The position numbers were made by a program, and so were the translations under genes. The notes under the pieces are model-generated. The model was not told where the DNA came from. It made no database searches and saw only the letters and a list, made by a program, of their open reading frames with translations. From Rhodobiaceae bacterium (GTDB taxonomy: Bacteria; Pseudomonadota; Alphaproteobacteria; Rhizobiales; Tepidamorphaceae): a stretch of DNA of 64,000 nt. Location of the stretch: NCBI GenBank assembly GCA_020637985.1, contig JACKJK010000012.1, positions 1 to 64,000 of the forward strand. Reading direction: 5' to 3'. This document shows, piece after piece, positions 25,694-34,460 of this stretch (position 1 is the stretch's first letter; every line of letters begins with the position of its first letter).

Positions 25694-26254
25694 ATGATGC
25701 GTTGGTTCAGGCAATCGCTGCTCGCCCTCGCCGTACTGGGGTGCGTTGGCGCGTCCGCCCCTGCCGTGCGCGCGCAGACGCCGCAGCCGAACCTCGGAGG
25801 CCTGGGTATCGACGGCGGCCAGCCCGTCAAGATCGATGCCGACCGGTTTGACGTCTTCGACGACCGCAAGCAGGCCATCTTCAGCGGCAACGTCATCCTC
25901 GAGCAGGGCGAGGTACGCCTGCAGACGCACAAGCTGGTGGTCAGCTATGAAGGCGGCACCGACCAGCGCCAGGGGCGCATCACGCGCCTCGATGCCTCAG
26001 GCAAGGTCGTGGTCCATTCGAAGGACCAGACGGCAACCGGCGACAGTGCTGTCTACGAGGTCGCCTCGCGCGTCATCAGGCTCAAGGGAAACGTCGTCCT
26101 GACGCAGGGAAAGAATGTGATTCGCGGCACCGATCTCATCGTTGACCTGACCACGGGCACCTCCAAGCTGGTCTCCTCCGGCTCTGGCGGCGGCAGGGTT
26201 CAGGGCCTTTTCCTGCCCGGCTCCATGCAAAATCGCGGCCAGAATCCGAATTGA
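25694..26254 (+). CDS. lptA: LptA, periplasmic LPS-binding protein
   Basis: Periplasmic bridge protein (186 aa). Seen: a signal peptide at residues 1-29 ending in VRAQ, then an OstA-like beta-jellyroll with the family segments VKIDADRFDVFDDRKQAIF, NVILEQGEVRL and GNVVLTQGKNVIRG. Oligomers form the bridge from inner to outer membrane. ATG 25694 (with a second ATG right after) follows GGAGAGAGAG and places the signal peptide at the N-terminus. Confidence 0.94.
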   Translation: MMRWFRQSLLALAVLGCVGASAPAVRAQTPQPNLGGLGIDGGQPVKIDADRFDVFDDRKQAIFSGNVILEQGEVRLQTHKLVVSYEGGTDQRQGRITRLDASGKVVVHSKDQTATGDSAVYEVASRVIRLKGNVVLTQGKNVIRGTDLIVDLTTGTSKLVSSGSGGGRVQGLFLPGSMQNRGQNPN

Positions 26255-26364
26255 CGGGTCGAGGCCCTCGACTTTTCGGCCCGGGCGCGAAATGTTGTGC
26301 GGGCAATCGCGAACCTGCCGGCTCCCCGGCATGAACCGCGGCAGTCCGGTTTCGGGAAACGCCT

Positions 26365-27480
26365 GTGCGCGATCAGTGGTCGAATCCGCGGGAACAGATG
26401 GCGCGCGCCGCACGGCGCGCCAGCGAACGGCTGCGCGCAATGGATCTCGATGGCAAGTTCGCCGAAACGGTCTCGCGCCTGCGCGCTGCCCTGCCGCGGC
26501 ACACCGGATGGCCGTTTGCGCGCCGCGGTGCACCCTACCGCGCCGGTGAGCAGCGCGACCAGCCATCGCTCGCCGCGCCCCAGCGCGTCGTTCCGCCGCG
26601 CGCCGAGGAAAAGCCCTGGTGGGACCTGTCGCGGCTGACCGGTCTATTGCCGCGCCGCACCGGCGGTGCGGTGAAACAACGGCGCCAGCCCGCCGCCGCC
26701 AGGCCGCGCCCGGCGCGATCCGCCGCGCCGCAGCCATCGACCGCCACCGCCCCCAGGGTCGAATGGCTGACCGCCCATGGCCTGGAGAAATCCTTCGCCG
26801 GCCGCCAGGTCGTGCGCGGCGTCAGCCTCGGTCTGCGCCGCGGCGAGGTGGTCGGCCTGCTTGGTCCCAACGGTGCCGGCAAGACGACGACCTTCTACAT
26901 GATCACCGGCCTGATCCCCGCCGACGGCGGCGCCATAGAGCTCGACGGCTTCGACGTCACCAGCCTGCCGATGTATCGCCGTGCCCGCCTCGGGGTCGGC
27001 TACCTGCCGCAGGAACCCTCGATCTTTCGCGGCATGACCGTCGAGCAGAACATCATGGCCGTCCTCGAGCTCGTGGAACCGGACCGGCGCAAGCGCAACC
27101 AGCAGCTCGACCAGCTGCTCGACGAATTTTCCATCGCCAGGGTGCGCAAGTCGCCGGCGATCGCGCTGTCCGGCGGCGAGCGCCGCCGCGTCGAGATCGC
27201 CCGCGCGCTTGCCTCGCGCCCGGTCTTCATGCTGCTCGACGAACCTTTCGCCGGCATCGATCCGATCGCCGTCAACGACATCCGCGCGCTGGTGCGCCAC
27301 CTCGCCGGCCGCGGCATCGGCATCCTCATCACCGACCATAATGTCCGCGAGACGCTGAGCCTGATCGACCGCGCCTACATCATCCACGACGGCCAGGTTC
27401 TGATGGAGGGCACGCCCCAGGCGGTGGTTGCCCATGACGCGGTGCGCCAGCACTACCTCGGCGAAGACTTCTCGCTATGA
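26365..27480 (+). CDS. lptB: LptB, LPS export ATP-binding protein with N-terminal extension
   Basis: ABC ATPase (371 aa as drawn) that powers LPS extraction. The ATPase core starts near residue 136: Walker A LLGPNGAGKTTTF, Q-loop GYLPQEPSIFRGMTVE, signature LSGGERRR, Walker B VFMLLDEPFAGIDPIA, switch ITDHNVRET. About 130 residues precede it, rich in Arg, Pro and Ala (KQRRQPAAARPRPARSA). Shorter basic tails occur on rhizobial LptB; this one is unusually long. Starts at 26398, 26440 or GTG 26671 would shorten it. The stop overlaps rpoN as ATGA. Confidence 0.93.
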   Translation: MRDQWSNPREQMARAARRASERLRAMDLDGKFAETVSRLRAALPRHTGWPFARRGAPYRAGEQRDQPSLAAPQRVVPPRAEEKPWWDLSRLTGLLPRRTGGAVKQRRQPAAARPRPARSAAPQPSTATAPRVEWLTAHGLEKSFAGRQVVRGVSLGLRRGEVVGLLGPNGAGKTTTFYMITGLIPADGGAIELDGFDVTSLPMYRRARLGVGYLPQEPSIFRGMTVEQNIMAVLELVEPDRRKRNQQLDQLLDEFSIARVRKSPAIALSGGERRRVEIARALASRPVFMLLDEPFAGIDPIAVNDIRALVRHLAGRGIGILITDHNVRETLSLIDRAYIIHDGQVLMEGTPQAVVAHDAVRQHYLGEDFSL

Positions 27481-29018
27481 ACGCGCGCGGAGCATCCTCC
27501 GGGTTCAACATGCGGCCACGGCTCGAGCTGCGCCAGAGCCAGTCGCTGGTCATGACGCCGCAGCTGATGCAGGCGATCAAGCTGCTGCAGCTCTCCAACC
27601 TGGACCTCACCGCCTACGTCGAGGAGGAACTGGAAAGGAACCCGCTGCTGGAGCGCGACAGCGACGACGACGAGCCGCGCGGCGCGCGCGAGGAGGCCGG
27701 CGACACCGATGCCTCGGGCGATGGTGATCCGCCTGTTGACGGCGGCGCGGTCGTCGAGGGCGATCCCGGCGACCTGGTTGCTGCCAGCAGCGCCGATATC
27801 GAAAGCCTGGCGCCGAGCGTCGATGCTGATCTTGGCGAGGCGCTCGACGAGACGACGACCTGGTCGGCACCCGCCGAACCCGGTGCCATCGGCACCAGCA
27901 TCGGCGACTACAACCTGGAGGATTTCGTCACCGGTGATGAAACCCTGCACGACCATCTCAGGGCGCAATTGGCGATCGCGGCCACGGACCCGACGCAGCA
28001 CGCGATTTGCGAGTACCTGATCGGCTATATCGAGGACACCGGCTACCTCGGCGGAGGCCTGGAGCCGGTTGCCGCCCGGCTCGGCATCGCCGTCGACGAG
28101 GCGGAACGCGCGCTGGCCGTCCTGCAATCCTTCGATCCCTCCGGCGTCGCCGCGCGCGATCTCGCCGAATGCCTCTCGATCCAGCTGCGCGAGCGCGACC
28201 GTCTGGATCCGGCCATGGCCGCGCTTGTCGCCAACCTCGAACTGCTGGCGCGCCGCGACTTCCCGGCGCTGCGGCGCATCTGCGGCGTCGATCAGGACGA
28301 TCTCGCCGACATGATCGCCGAGATCCGCGCGCTCGACCCCAAGCCCGGCAGCCGTTTCGGCGGCGCCCCCGTACAGCCGGTCGTTCCGGATGTCTTCGTG
28401 CGCCAGCGCGCCGACGGCGGCTGGGCGATAGACCTCAATGCCGACACGCTGCCGCGTGTTCTGGTCAACCGCGGCTACTATTCCGCCGTGGTCGGCTCGC
28501 TCGCCGGCAGCGACGACCGAATGTGGCTCAACAACTGCCTGCAGGAAGCCAACTGGCTCATCAAGAGCCTCGACCAGCGCGCCCGCACAGTGCTCAAGGT
28601 GGCAACCGAGATCGTCCGCCAGCAGGACGCGTTCCTGCTACACGGCATCGCATATCTGCGCCCGCTCAACCTGAAGACGGTGGCCGATTCGATCTCCATG
28701 CACGAATCGACCGTCAGCCGCGTCACCGCCAACAAGTACATGGCGACCCCGCGCGGCATCTTCGAGATGAAGTTCTTCTTCCCCACTGCGATTTCCGCCA
28801 CCCACGGCGGCGACGCCCATTCCGGCGAGGCCGTGCGCCATCACATCCGCGAACTGATCGAGGCGGAGGGCAAGCACGTCCTGTCCGACGACCAGATCGT
28901 CAAGGCGTTGCAGGACCAGGGTATCGACATTGCCCGGCGCACCGTGGCGAAGTACCGCGAATCGCTGGGAATCCCCTCGTCCGTCCAGCGCCGGCGCGAG
29001 CGGCGGATGGCCGGATGA
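27477..29018 (+). CDS. rpoN: RpoN, RNA polymerase sigma-54
   Basis: Alternative sigma factor (513 aa) for -24/-12 promoters that need AAA+ activators, typically nitrogen, C4-dicarboxylate or motility genes. Seen: region I RQSQSLVMTPQLMQAIKLLQ, an acidic region II (about 55-140), the core-binding domain, the helix-turn-helix MHESTVSRVTANKYMATPRG, and the RpoN box ARRTVAKYRE that reads the -24 element. Overlaps lptB by 4 bp. The order lpt-rpoN-hpf-ptsN is conserved in Proteobacteria. Confidence 0.97.
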   Translation: MNARGASSGFNMRPRLELRQSQSLVMTPQLMQAIKLLQLSNLDLTAYVEEELERNPLLERDSDDDEPRGAREEAGDTDASGDGDPPVDGGAVVEGDPGDLVAASSADIESLAPSVDADLGEALDETTTWSAPAEPGAIGTSIGDYNLEDFVTGDETLHDHLRAQLAIAATDPTQHAICEYLIGYIEDTGYLGGGLEPVAARLGIAVDEAERALAVLQSFDPSGVAARDLAECLSIQLRERDRLDPAMAALVANLELLARRDFPALRRICGVDQDDLADMIAEIRALDPKPGSRFGGAPVQPVVPDVFVRQRADGGWAIDLNADTLPRVLVNRGYYSAVVGSLAGSDDRMWLNNCLQEANWLIKSLDQRARTVLKVATEIVRQQDAFLLHGIAYLRPLNLKTVADSISMHESTVSRVTANKYMATPRGIFEMKFFFPTAISATHGGDAHSGEAVRHHIRELIEAEGKHVLSDDQIVKALQDQGIDIARRTVAKYRESLGIPSSVQRRRERRMAG

Positions 29019-29259
29019 GACGCGCGCTCACAATATCGTCGCCTTTGCCCGGCAGGGAATTGACTTGTCCGGCGGGCCTCCTTAGGGTCCGCGCCTCGTT
29101 GGGCGGTCGCCTGTGGCGTTGCCTGCCGGCGCCCCGGTGGAGGGGACAGGTCGGCATGCTTCGAGGCGGGCAATTGACCGCCACATGGGGGCTGCCGGTT
29201 TGGCGGCGATGCCATGCTGCGAACGACTCGAAATTGCGAACAACCAGGTGTTTCCGGAA

Positions 29260-29850
29260 ATGTCGCTACGCGTGATCGGCAAGAACATCGACGTTGGCGA
29301 AGCCCTTCGCCAGCGGGCGGAAGAGCGCCTTCAGGGGATGCTCGGCAAGTACTTCTCGCACGGCTATTCGGGCCATGTGGCCATCGAGAAGGTGCGCCAG
29401 CACTTCCGCAGCGAATTCGTCATCCATCTCGATTCGGGCATCAATCTGCAGGCCGAGGGCGAAGGCGATGACGCCTACCGCAGCCTCGAGGCGGCAGCCG
29501 AACGGCTGGAGAAGCGCCTGCGCCGCTACAAGCGCCGCCTGAAGGATCACCATCAGGTCCAGCGCGCGGCCGAGGACGCGGTCATCGCGCCGAGCTTCGT
29601 GCTCGCCGAGGTCGACGAGGAGCTGCACGAGGAGGCAGCGCCCGTCGATGACGCCAATCCTCTCGTCGTCGCCGAACAGGCAACCGAGATTCGCACCCAG
29701 ACCGTCGGCATGGCGGCGATGGCACTGGACCTGTCGGAATCGCCGGTGATCCTGTTCCGCAATGCCGCCAATGGCCGGCTCAACATCGTCTACCGGCGCG
29801 CCGACGGCAACATCGGCTGGATCGATCCGCCGACCCTCGACAACGCCTGA
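29260..29850 (+). CDS. hpf: HPF, ribosome hibernation promoting factor (long form)
   Basis: Long-type hibernation factor (196 aa) that dimerises 70S ribosomes into inactive 100S particles in stationary phase. Seen: N-domain SLRVIGKNIDVGEALRQRAE and the basic helix RLEKRLRRYKRRLKDHH; a variable linker about 105-140; the C-terminal dimerisation domain with PVILFRNAANGRLNIVYRR and GNIGWIDP. ATG 29260 gives the family N-terminus; reading from 29113 adds a tail without match. 241 bp separates it from rpoN, where I saw no good -24/-12 site. Confidence 0.95.
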   Translation: MSLRVIGKNIDVGEALRQRAEERLQGMLGKYFSHGYSGHVAIEKVRQHFRSEFVIHLDSGINLQAEGEGDDAYRSLEAAAERLEKRLRRYKRRLKDHHQVQRAAEDAVIAPSFVLAEVDEELHEEAAPVDDANPLVVAEQATEIRTQTVGMAAMALDLSESPVILFRNAANGRLNIVYRRADGNIGWIDPPTLDNA

Positions 29851-29947
29851 CGGGCTGCCGCGCCACGCGGCGCGGCGGTGGCTGACGGATTGACACGCGA
29901 TCGCCTGCGTGGCGCGCGAAAAACCGGCAAATCAGGACGCGAAGCAA

Positions 29948-30412
29948 ATGAGCCTGAATGATCTGATCGCGCAGGACGCGATCATCGCGATGCTGAAGGC
30001 GAGCAGCAAGAAGCAGGTGATCCAGGAAATGGCCGAGAAGGCCGCCCGAATCACCGACCTTCCCTCCCGCACGATCTTCGATCAGCTCCTGCAGCGCGAG
30101 CGGCTCGGCTCGACGGGGATCGGCCATGGCATCGCCATTCCCCACGCCCGGGTGCCCGGCATCACACGCCTGACCGGCGTTTTCGCCCGCCTCGACAAGC
30201 CGATCGATTTCGATGCGGTCGACGACGAGCCCGTCGACCTGGTCTTCATGCTGATGGCGCCCGAGGGCGAGGGCGCCGATCACCTCAAGGCGCTGGCGCG
30301 CATCGCCCGCGTGCTGCGCGACCCGGTCAATACCGGAAAGATCCGCGCCTCGCGCGATGCGTCCGCCATCTACGGCGTGCTCAACGCGCCGACCACGTCC
30401 AACGCGGCCTGA
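29948..30412 (+). CDS. ptsN: PtsN, nitrogen PTS EIIA component
   Basis: EIIA-Ntr (154 aa), phosphorylated by NPr in a regulatory phosphorelay that links nitrogen and potassium status to metabolism. Seen: the phosphohistidine motif GIGHGIAIPHARV near residue 67, followed by PVDLVFMLMAPEG, both standard. Length is normal. ATG 29948 (MSLNDLIAQ) matches the family; an in-frame start at 29909 adds 13 residues. Last gene of the lpt-rpoN-hpf-ptsN run. Confidence 0.96.
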   Translation: MSLNDLIAQDAIIAMLKASSKKQVIQEMAEKAARITDLPSRTIFDQLLQRERLGSTGIGHGIAIPHARVPGITRLTGVFARLDKPIDFDAVDDEPVDLVFMLMAPEGEGADHLKALARIARVLRDPVNTGKIRASRDASAIYGVLNAPTTSNAA

Positions 30413-30441
30413 CCGGACTCACGCGGACTTGCATCGCCAAT

Positions 30442-30729
30442 TCAGTGCACGCTGACCGTCGTCAGGTGCTGTTCATGCGCCTGGGCGAGCGCCATCTCGC
30501 GCGTGCTGGTCAGCATGATCGGCGCACCGGCCGCCCCGTGCAGGGCATAGAGCCGGGTGCCGGGCGGCAACTCGCGCGCTTGCGGCACTGATTCAGCGAT
30601 CTCGCCGGCAAGCACCGGGCGGATATAGGCGATCGTTCCCTCGCCGAGCTGGGCAAGGTAGGTCGCATCGATCTCCTTCGGCAGTACGGGTTGTCCGGAC
30701 GCCGCCGTGTGGAATTCTTCGTCACTCAT
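30442..30729 (-). CDS. DUF1150-family small protein
   Basis: Acidic small protein (95 aa) of unknown function, found in Alphaproteobacteria next to Hsp20. Seen: the conserved ILYIRPV-like stretch as GTIAYIRPVLAGE, then GTRLYALHGAAGAPIMLTSTREMALA, which fits DUF1150 (a cofactor-binding or chaperone-adapter role has been proposed only by context). ATG 30729 (MSDEEFH) is chosen. It follows the Hsp20 gene by 48 bp on the same strand. Confidence 0.8.
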   Translation of the reverse strand: MSDEEFHTAASGQPVLPKEIDATYLAQLGEGTIAYIRPVLAGEIAESVPQARELPPGTRLYALHGAAGAPIMLTSTREMALAQAHEQHLTTVSVH

Positions 30730-30777
30730 CGCACTCAACTCCTGTGCTGGCCGGGTTTGAACGCTGATCAAGGGCAA

Positions 30778-31206
30778 TCAATCGCCCGCTGCGATTCTGA
30801 TCCGCCGCGCACCACGCAGTGGCTGCGGGCGCACCAGGGTAATGGCCAGGAGCCCGTTCTCGAGCACCGCGCCACCCACTTCCATCGTCTCGGCCAGCAC
30901 GAAACAGCGCTGGAACTGCCGCGCCGCGATTCCCCGGTACAGGAAATCGCGGTCCGGACCGCCGTTCTGGCGGCCACGGATGGTCAGCTGGCCATCGGCA
31001 ACCGTGACATCGAGGTCTTCCGCGCGGAAGCCGGCGACAGCCAGCGTGATCCGCAACCGTTCGGGTTTGTCCGCGTCGGCGGCCAGCCGCTCGATGTTGT
31101 ATGGCGGATAGCCGTTCGAAGCCGACCGGCCGATGTGTTCGAGGAGAGAGTCGATCTCGTCGAACCCGAGCAGGAAGGGGCTGTTGAGGTTGATCGTGCG
31201 AGACAC
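30778..31206 (-). CDS. Hsp20/IbpA small heat-shock protein
   Basis: Alpha-crystallin-type holdase (142 aa) that binds unfolding proteins and hands them to DnaK/ClpB. Seen: NLNSPFLLGFDEID at the N-terminus, the alpha-crystallin domain RLRITLAVAGFRAEDLDVTV ... GRQNGGPDRDFLYRGIAARQFQR, and LENGLLAITLVRP. GTG 31206 is preferred because the protein then begins VSRTINLNSPF as relatives do; ATG 31260 would add 18 residues. No clear ROSE thermometer hairpin or heat-shock promoter was proved. Paired with DUF1150. Confidence 0.9.
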   Translation of the reverse strand: MSRTINLNSPFLLGFDEIDSLLEHIGRSASNGYPPYNIERLAADADKPERLRITLAVAGFRAEDLDVTVADGQLTIRGRQNGGPDRDFLYRGIAARQFQRCFVLAETMEVGGAVLENGLLAITLVRPQPLRGARRIRIAAGD

Positions 31207-31537
31207 CGCGAACCCGCCCTTCGTCCTTTTTGCGTCCGTCGCATCCGCGAAGCCGGACATCAAAGCAACCGGGGTCCGAAAGGTCCTCGTCATCGAGCAA
31301 CCAACCACCCCTCCGCGCACCATCATCGGGTGCCCGGTCAAAATGATATGGTGAGCGGTCCAGCCGCCATCAAGATACGGGATCGGGTGCCGTCCACGCG
31401 CCAGCCGGGCGAACCGGCATGGCGATGCTCGGGATGCCGCGCCGGGGGTGCGAATCCCAGGCAGGCGGATTTTCTCAGGCAGACGGATTTTCAGTCTGGA
31501 AGATGCCCCTGTCGGGGAACGCAAGACGGCTGGCGGG

Positions 31538-31613
<76 letters not shown>

Positions 31614-31717
31614 GTCTTCACCGTGCCGCCGTTGCAGCCACCTGTTGCGCTGCTGGCCGGGAAATCGGGCACCCGCACGTAGCGAAGCGCCGTCTTGCCG
31701 CCGAACGCGGCGCGAGG

Positions 31718-31746
31718 GATTTAGGCCATTCGCGCCGCATTGGCAA
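31718..31746 (-). promoter_or_regulatory. Probable sigma-70 promoter of the tRNA-Ala gene
   Basis: On the minus strand TTGCCA (31746-31741), a 17-bp spacer and TAAATC (31723-31718). The start point would be about 100 bp before the tRNA, longer than usual, so the match may also serve an unseen leader. Confidence 0.45.
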
Positions 31747-31761
31747 CCATTGAGTTGGGCG

Positions 31762-32211
31762 TCAGTCCTCGTCGTCGGCGAGGTCGCCGTCGATAAGGCC
31801 GGAAACGTCGCCGTCGTCCTCGTCCTCGTCGTCTTCGAGGAAGGTGTCGTCGTCCTCCTCGTCGTCGAGGTCTTCCTCGAGGTCGGGAATGCCGTCGTCA
31901 TCTTCGTCATCGTCGGTCGGCGCTGCGGCGACGCGGCCGGTGTCCTCGTCTTCCTCCTCGACTTCCTCGAGCGCCACCGTGTCGTCGCTGTCGTCGGCGT
32001 CGGACTCGACCTCGAAATCATCCTCCTCCGCTTCGGTTTCCGGGCGTGCCTTGGGCGCCGGCGCCGGTTGCGGCTTCACCCGCGCCACGGCTTTCTCGAC
32101 GTCGAAGGTGGTCGAGCACTTCGGGCAGATGATGGGGACCTTGTTGAGGTCGTAGAATCGCGCGCCGCACTCCGGGCACGTGCGTTTGATGCCAAGTTCC
32201 GGTTTTGCCAC
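31762..32211 (-). CDS. FYDLN acid family zinc-ribbon protein (TIGR02300)
   Basis: Protein of 149 aa restricted to Alphaproteobacteria. Seen: an N-terminal zinc ribbon CPECGARFYDLNKVPIICPK with two CxxC pairs enclosing the FYDLN motif, then an extremely acidic Asp/Glu tail (about residues 65-149) of low complexity. The function is unknown; the tail suggests binding to a basic partner. GTG 32211 (VAKPELG) has AAGGA 9-10 nt upstream. It faces away from aroA. Confidence 0.87.
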   Translation of the reverse strand: MAKPELGIKRTCPECGARFYDLNKVPIICPKCSTTFDVEKAVARVKPQPAPAPKARPETEAEEDDFEVESDADDSDDTVALEEVEEEDEDTGRVAAAPTDDDEDDDGIPDLEEDLDDEEDDDTFLEDDEDEDDGDVSGLIDGDLADDED

Positions 32212-32493
32212 GTTCAATCGTCCTTTCGCCGCGCCGGTCATGGGCGATGTTGCGCCGCCGGGCCGGTTTGTCGCTGGTTCCCGTCTAGCGAGGTGCGGCT
32301 CCGATAGACCGTGCGCGCCTGCGTTGTCAAAAGCAAAATCGCGCTATTCCCGCATTGGCTTGCTTCAACGCCGGCAGTGCCGCCGTGCGGCCCCGCCCGC
32401 ATCGCCCGCACAGGTGCGCCGCGCGACGTCTGTACGTATCGCCAGCGGGTGTGTTAGGTCGTGGCCGCAACGCTCCCAGTCAGGAAACCTCGC

Positions 32494-33840
32494 GTGTCCG
32501 CTGCCAATTCTCCACGCCCGGCACAGGCCCGTGCCGGCAGCGCCCTGGTCGGTTCCGTCCGCGTGCCGGGCGACAAGTCGATTTCCCACCGTGCGCTGCT
32601 GCTTGGCGGCCTGGCCCGCGGCGAAACCCGCGTTGAAGGCCTGCTCGAAGGCGAGGACGTCCTGCGCACGGCGGATGCCATGCGCGCGATGGGCGCGCAT
32701 GTCGAACGCATTTCCAGCGGCGACTGGCATGTGCGCGGCAATGGCGTCGGCGCCCTGCTGCAGCCGCGCGAGACGCTGGATTTCGGCAACGCCGGCACCG
32801 GTGTGCGGCTGATGATGGGCCTTGCCGCCGGCCATGGGCTGACCGTGACCTTCGACGGCGACGCGTCGCTTCGAAAGCGTCCGATGGGTCGCATCCTGAC
32901 GCCGTTGAAGCTGATGGGCGCGCGCGTTCTCGACTGCGCCGAGGGCGAACGCCTGCCGCTGACCCTGGCCGGCCCGCAGGACGTCATCCCCATCCGCTAC
33001 CGCCTGCCGGTCGCCTCCGCGCAGGTGAAGTCCGCCGTGCTGCTGGCCGGCCTCGATTGTGCCGGGGAGACGAGCGTCATCGAGCCGGAAGCGACCCGCG
33101 ACCACACCGAGCGCATGCTGCGCCACTTCGGCGCGCGGGTGGATGCCGTTGAGGCCGAGGAGGGCCGCGTCATCACGCTGAAGGGGCGCCCGGACCTTGT
33201 CGGCCGTGACCTCTTCGTGCCCGCCGACCCCAGTTCGGCGGCCTTCCCGCTGGTCGCCGCCCTGATCGTCCCCGGGTCTCGGGTCCGCCTGGAGGCGGTG
33301 ATGGTCAACCCGACCCGCGCCGGCCTGCTCGCCACGCTGCAGGAGATGGGCGCCGCCATCGTCCGCGAGAACGAGCGCGAGGTCGGCGGCGAGCCGGTCT
33401 GCGATCTCGTCGTCACGTCAGGGACGCTGAAAGGCGTCGAGGTGCCGGCCGAACGCGCCCCCTCGATGATTGACGAATACCCGGTGCTCGCGGTTGCCGC
33501 CGCCTTTGCCGAGGGAGACACGGTGATGCGCGGCCTCTCCGAGCTGCGCGTCAAGGAAAGCGACCGGCTTGCCGCCGTTGCCGCGGGTCTTGCCGCCAAC
33601 GGCGTGCGCCACACCATCGACGGCGACGACCTGATCGTGCATGGCGGCGGCCATGTCGCCGGCGGCGGCACGGTCGAAACCCACCTCGACCACCGTATCG
33701 CCATGGCCTTCCTGGTCATGGGGCTGGCGTCGCGCCAGCCCGTCACGGTCGACGACGCGACGATGATCGCGACGTCGTTCCCCGCCTTCACCAGCCTGAT
33801 GCGCGGGCTGGGCGCCGAAATCGGGGTTTCCGGCACATGA
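32494..33840 (+). CDS. aroA: AroA, EPSP synthase (class II / CP4-like)
   Basis: Shikimate pathway enzyme (448 aa) that joins shikimate-3-phosphate and PEP. Seen: VPGDKSISHRAL, the RPMGR motif in SLRKRPMGRIL, ASAQVKSAVLLAGL, PSSAAFPLVAALIVPGS, and ETHLDHRIAMAFLVMGL, all as in the Agrobacterium CP4 class II enzyme. At the inhibitor site the sequence is GNAGTG with Gly101 where CP4 has Ala100. I chose GTG 32494 because AGGAA lies 7 bp upstream and the N-terminus then matches CP4 in length; GTG 32461 is an alternative. Stop overlaps cmk (ATGA). Confidence 0.96.
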   Translation: MSAANSPRPAQARAGSALVGSVRVPGDKSISHRALLLGGLARGETRVEGLLEGEDVLRTADAMRAMGAHVERISSGDWHVRGNGVGALLQPRETLDFGNAGTGVRLMMGLAAGHGLTVTFDGDASLRKRPMGRILTPLKLMGARVLDCAEGERLPLTLAGPQDVIPIRYRLPVASAQVKSAVLLAGLDCAGETSVIEPEATRDHTERMLRHFGARVDAVEAEEGRVITLKGRPDLVGRDLFVPADPSSAAFPLVAALIVPGSRVRLEAVMVNPTRAGLLATLQEMGAAIVRENEREVGGEPVCDLVVTSGTLKGVEVPAERAPSMIDEYPVLAVAAAFAEGDTVMRGLSELRVKESDRLAAVAAGLAANGVRHTIDGDDLIVHGGGHVAGGGTVETHLDHRIAMAFLVMGLASRQPVTVDDATMIATSFPAFTSLMRGLGAEIGVSGT

Positions 33841-34460
33841 TCATCGCCGTCGACGGGCCGGCAGCCGCTGGCAAGGGAACGCTGACCCGCGCGCTGGCCG
33901 AGCACTATGGCCTGCCGCGCCTCGACACCGGCATCCTCTACCGCGCCGTCGCCGCCGCCCTGCTGGCAGACGGCGCCGACCCTTCCGATGCGCAAGCCGC
34001 CGAGGCGGCGGCTTCGACGCTCGACCTGTCCCGCTTCGCCGATGCCGAGTTGCGCACTTCGGGCGTCGGCGAGGCCGCCTCCGTGGTTGCCGCCCAGCCG
34101 CGCATGCGCGAAGCGTTGCTGCTGTTCCAGCGCGCCTTCGCCGCCCGCCCGCCCGGTGCCGTCCTCGACGGGCGCGACATCGGCACAGTGGTCTGCCCGG
34201 ATGCCGACGTGAAGCTGTTCGTCACTGCAAGTGCCGCTGCGCGCGCGCGCCGCCGCTGGCTGGAACTGCGTCAGGCCGGCCAGGACGTCGACCTGGCGGC
34301 CGTCGAGGCCGACATAGAGCGCCGCGACGCCCGCGACGCCTCGCGCGACGCAGCGCCGATGCGCCCCGCCGACGATGCTCACTTGCTCGATACCACCGAA
34401 ATGGATATAGAAGCCGCGTTTCGCGCTGCCGTGGCGATCATCGACGCGGCACGGGGATAG
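33837..34460 (+). CDS. cmk: Cmk, cytidylate kinase
   Basis: Nucleoside monophosphate kinase (207 aa) that makes CDP and dCDP. Seen: the P-loop DGPAAAGKGTL at residues 5-15, DTGILYRAVA for CMP binding, and LDGRDIGTVVCPDADVK. Slightly short compared with E. coli Cmk (227 aa), as in other alphas. Coupled to aroA by ATGA overlap. aroA-cmk-rpsA is a conserved order. Confidence 0.96.
   Translation: MIIAVDGPAAAGKGTLTRALAEHYGLPRLDTGILYRAVAAALLADGADPSDAQAAEAAASTLDLSRFADAELRTSGVGEAASVVAAQPRMREALLLFQRAFAARPPGAVLDGRDIGTVVCPDADVKLFVTASAAARARRRWLELRQAGQDVDLAAVEADIERRDARDASRDAAPMRPADDAHLLDTTEMDIEAAFRAAVAIIDAARG

Noticed and set aside
29019..29259. Sigma-54 (-24/-12) promoter before hpf
   Set aside because: TGGCGGCGATGCCATGC resembles it but the GG-N10-GC spacing is wrong.
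30778..31260. ROSE-type RNA thermometer before hsp20
   Set aside because: TTGCT and AGGA occur upstream of the gene, but AGGA lies too far from the start codon for the known ROSE layout.
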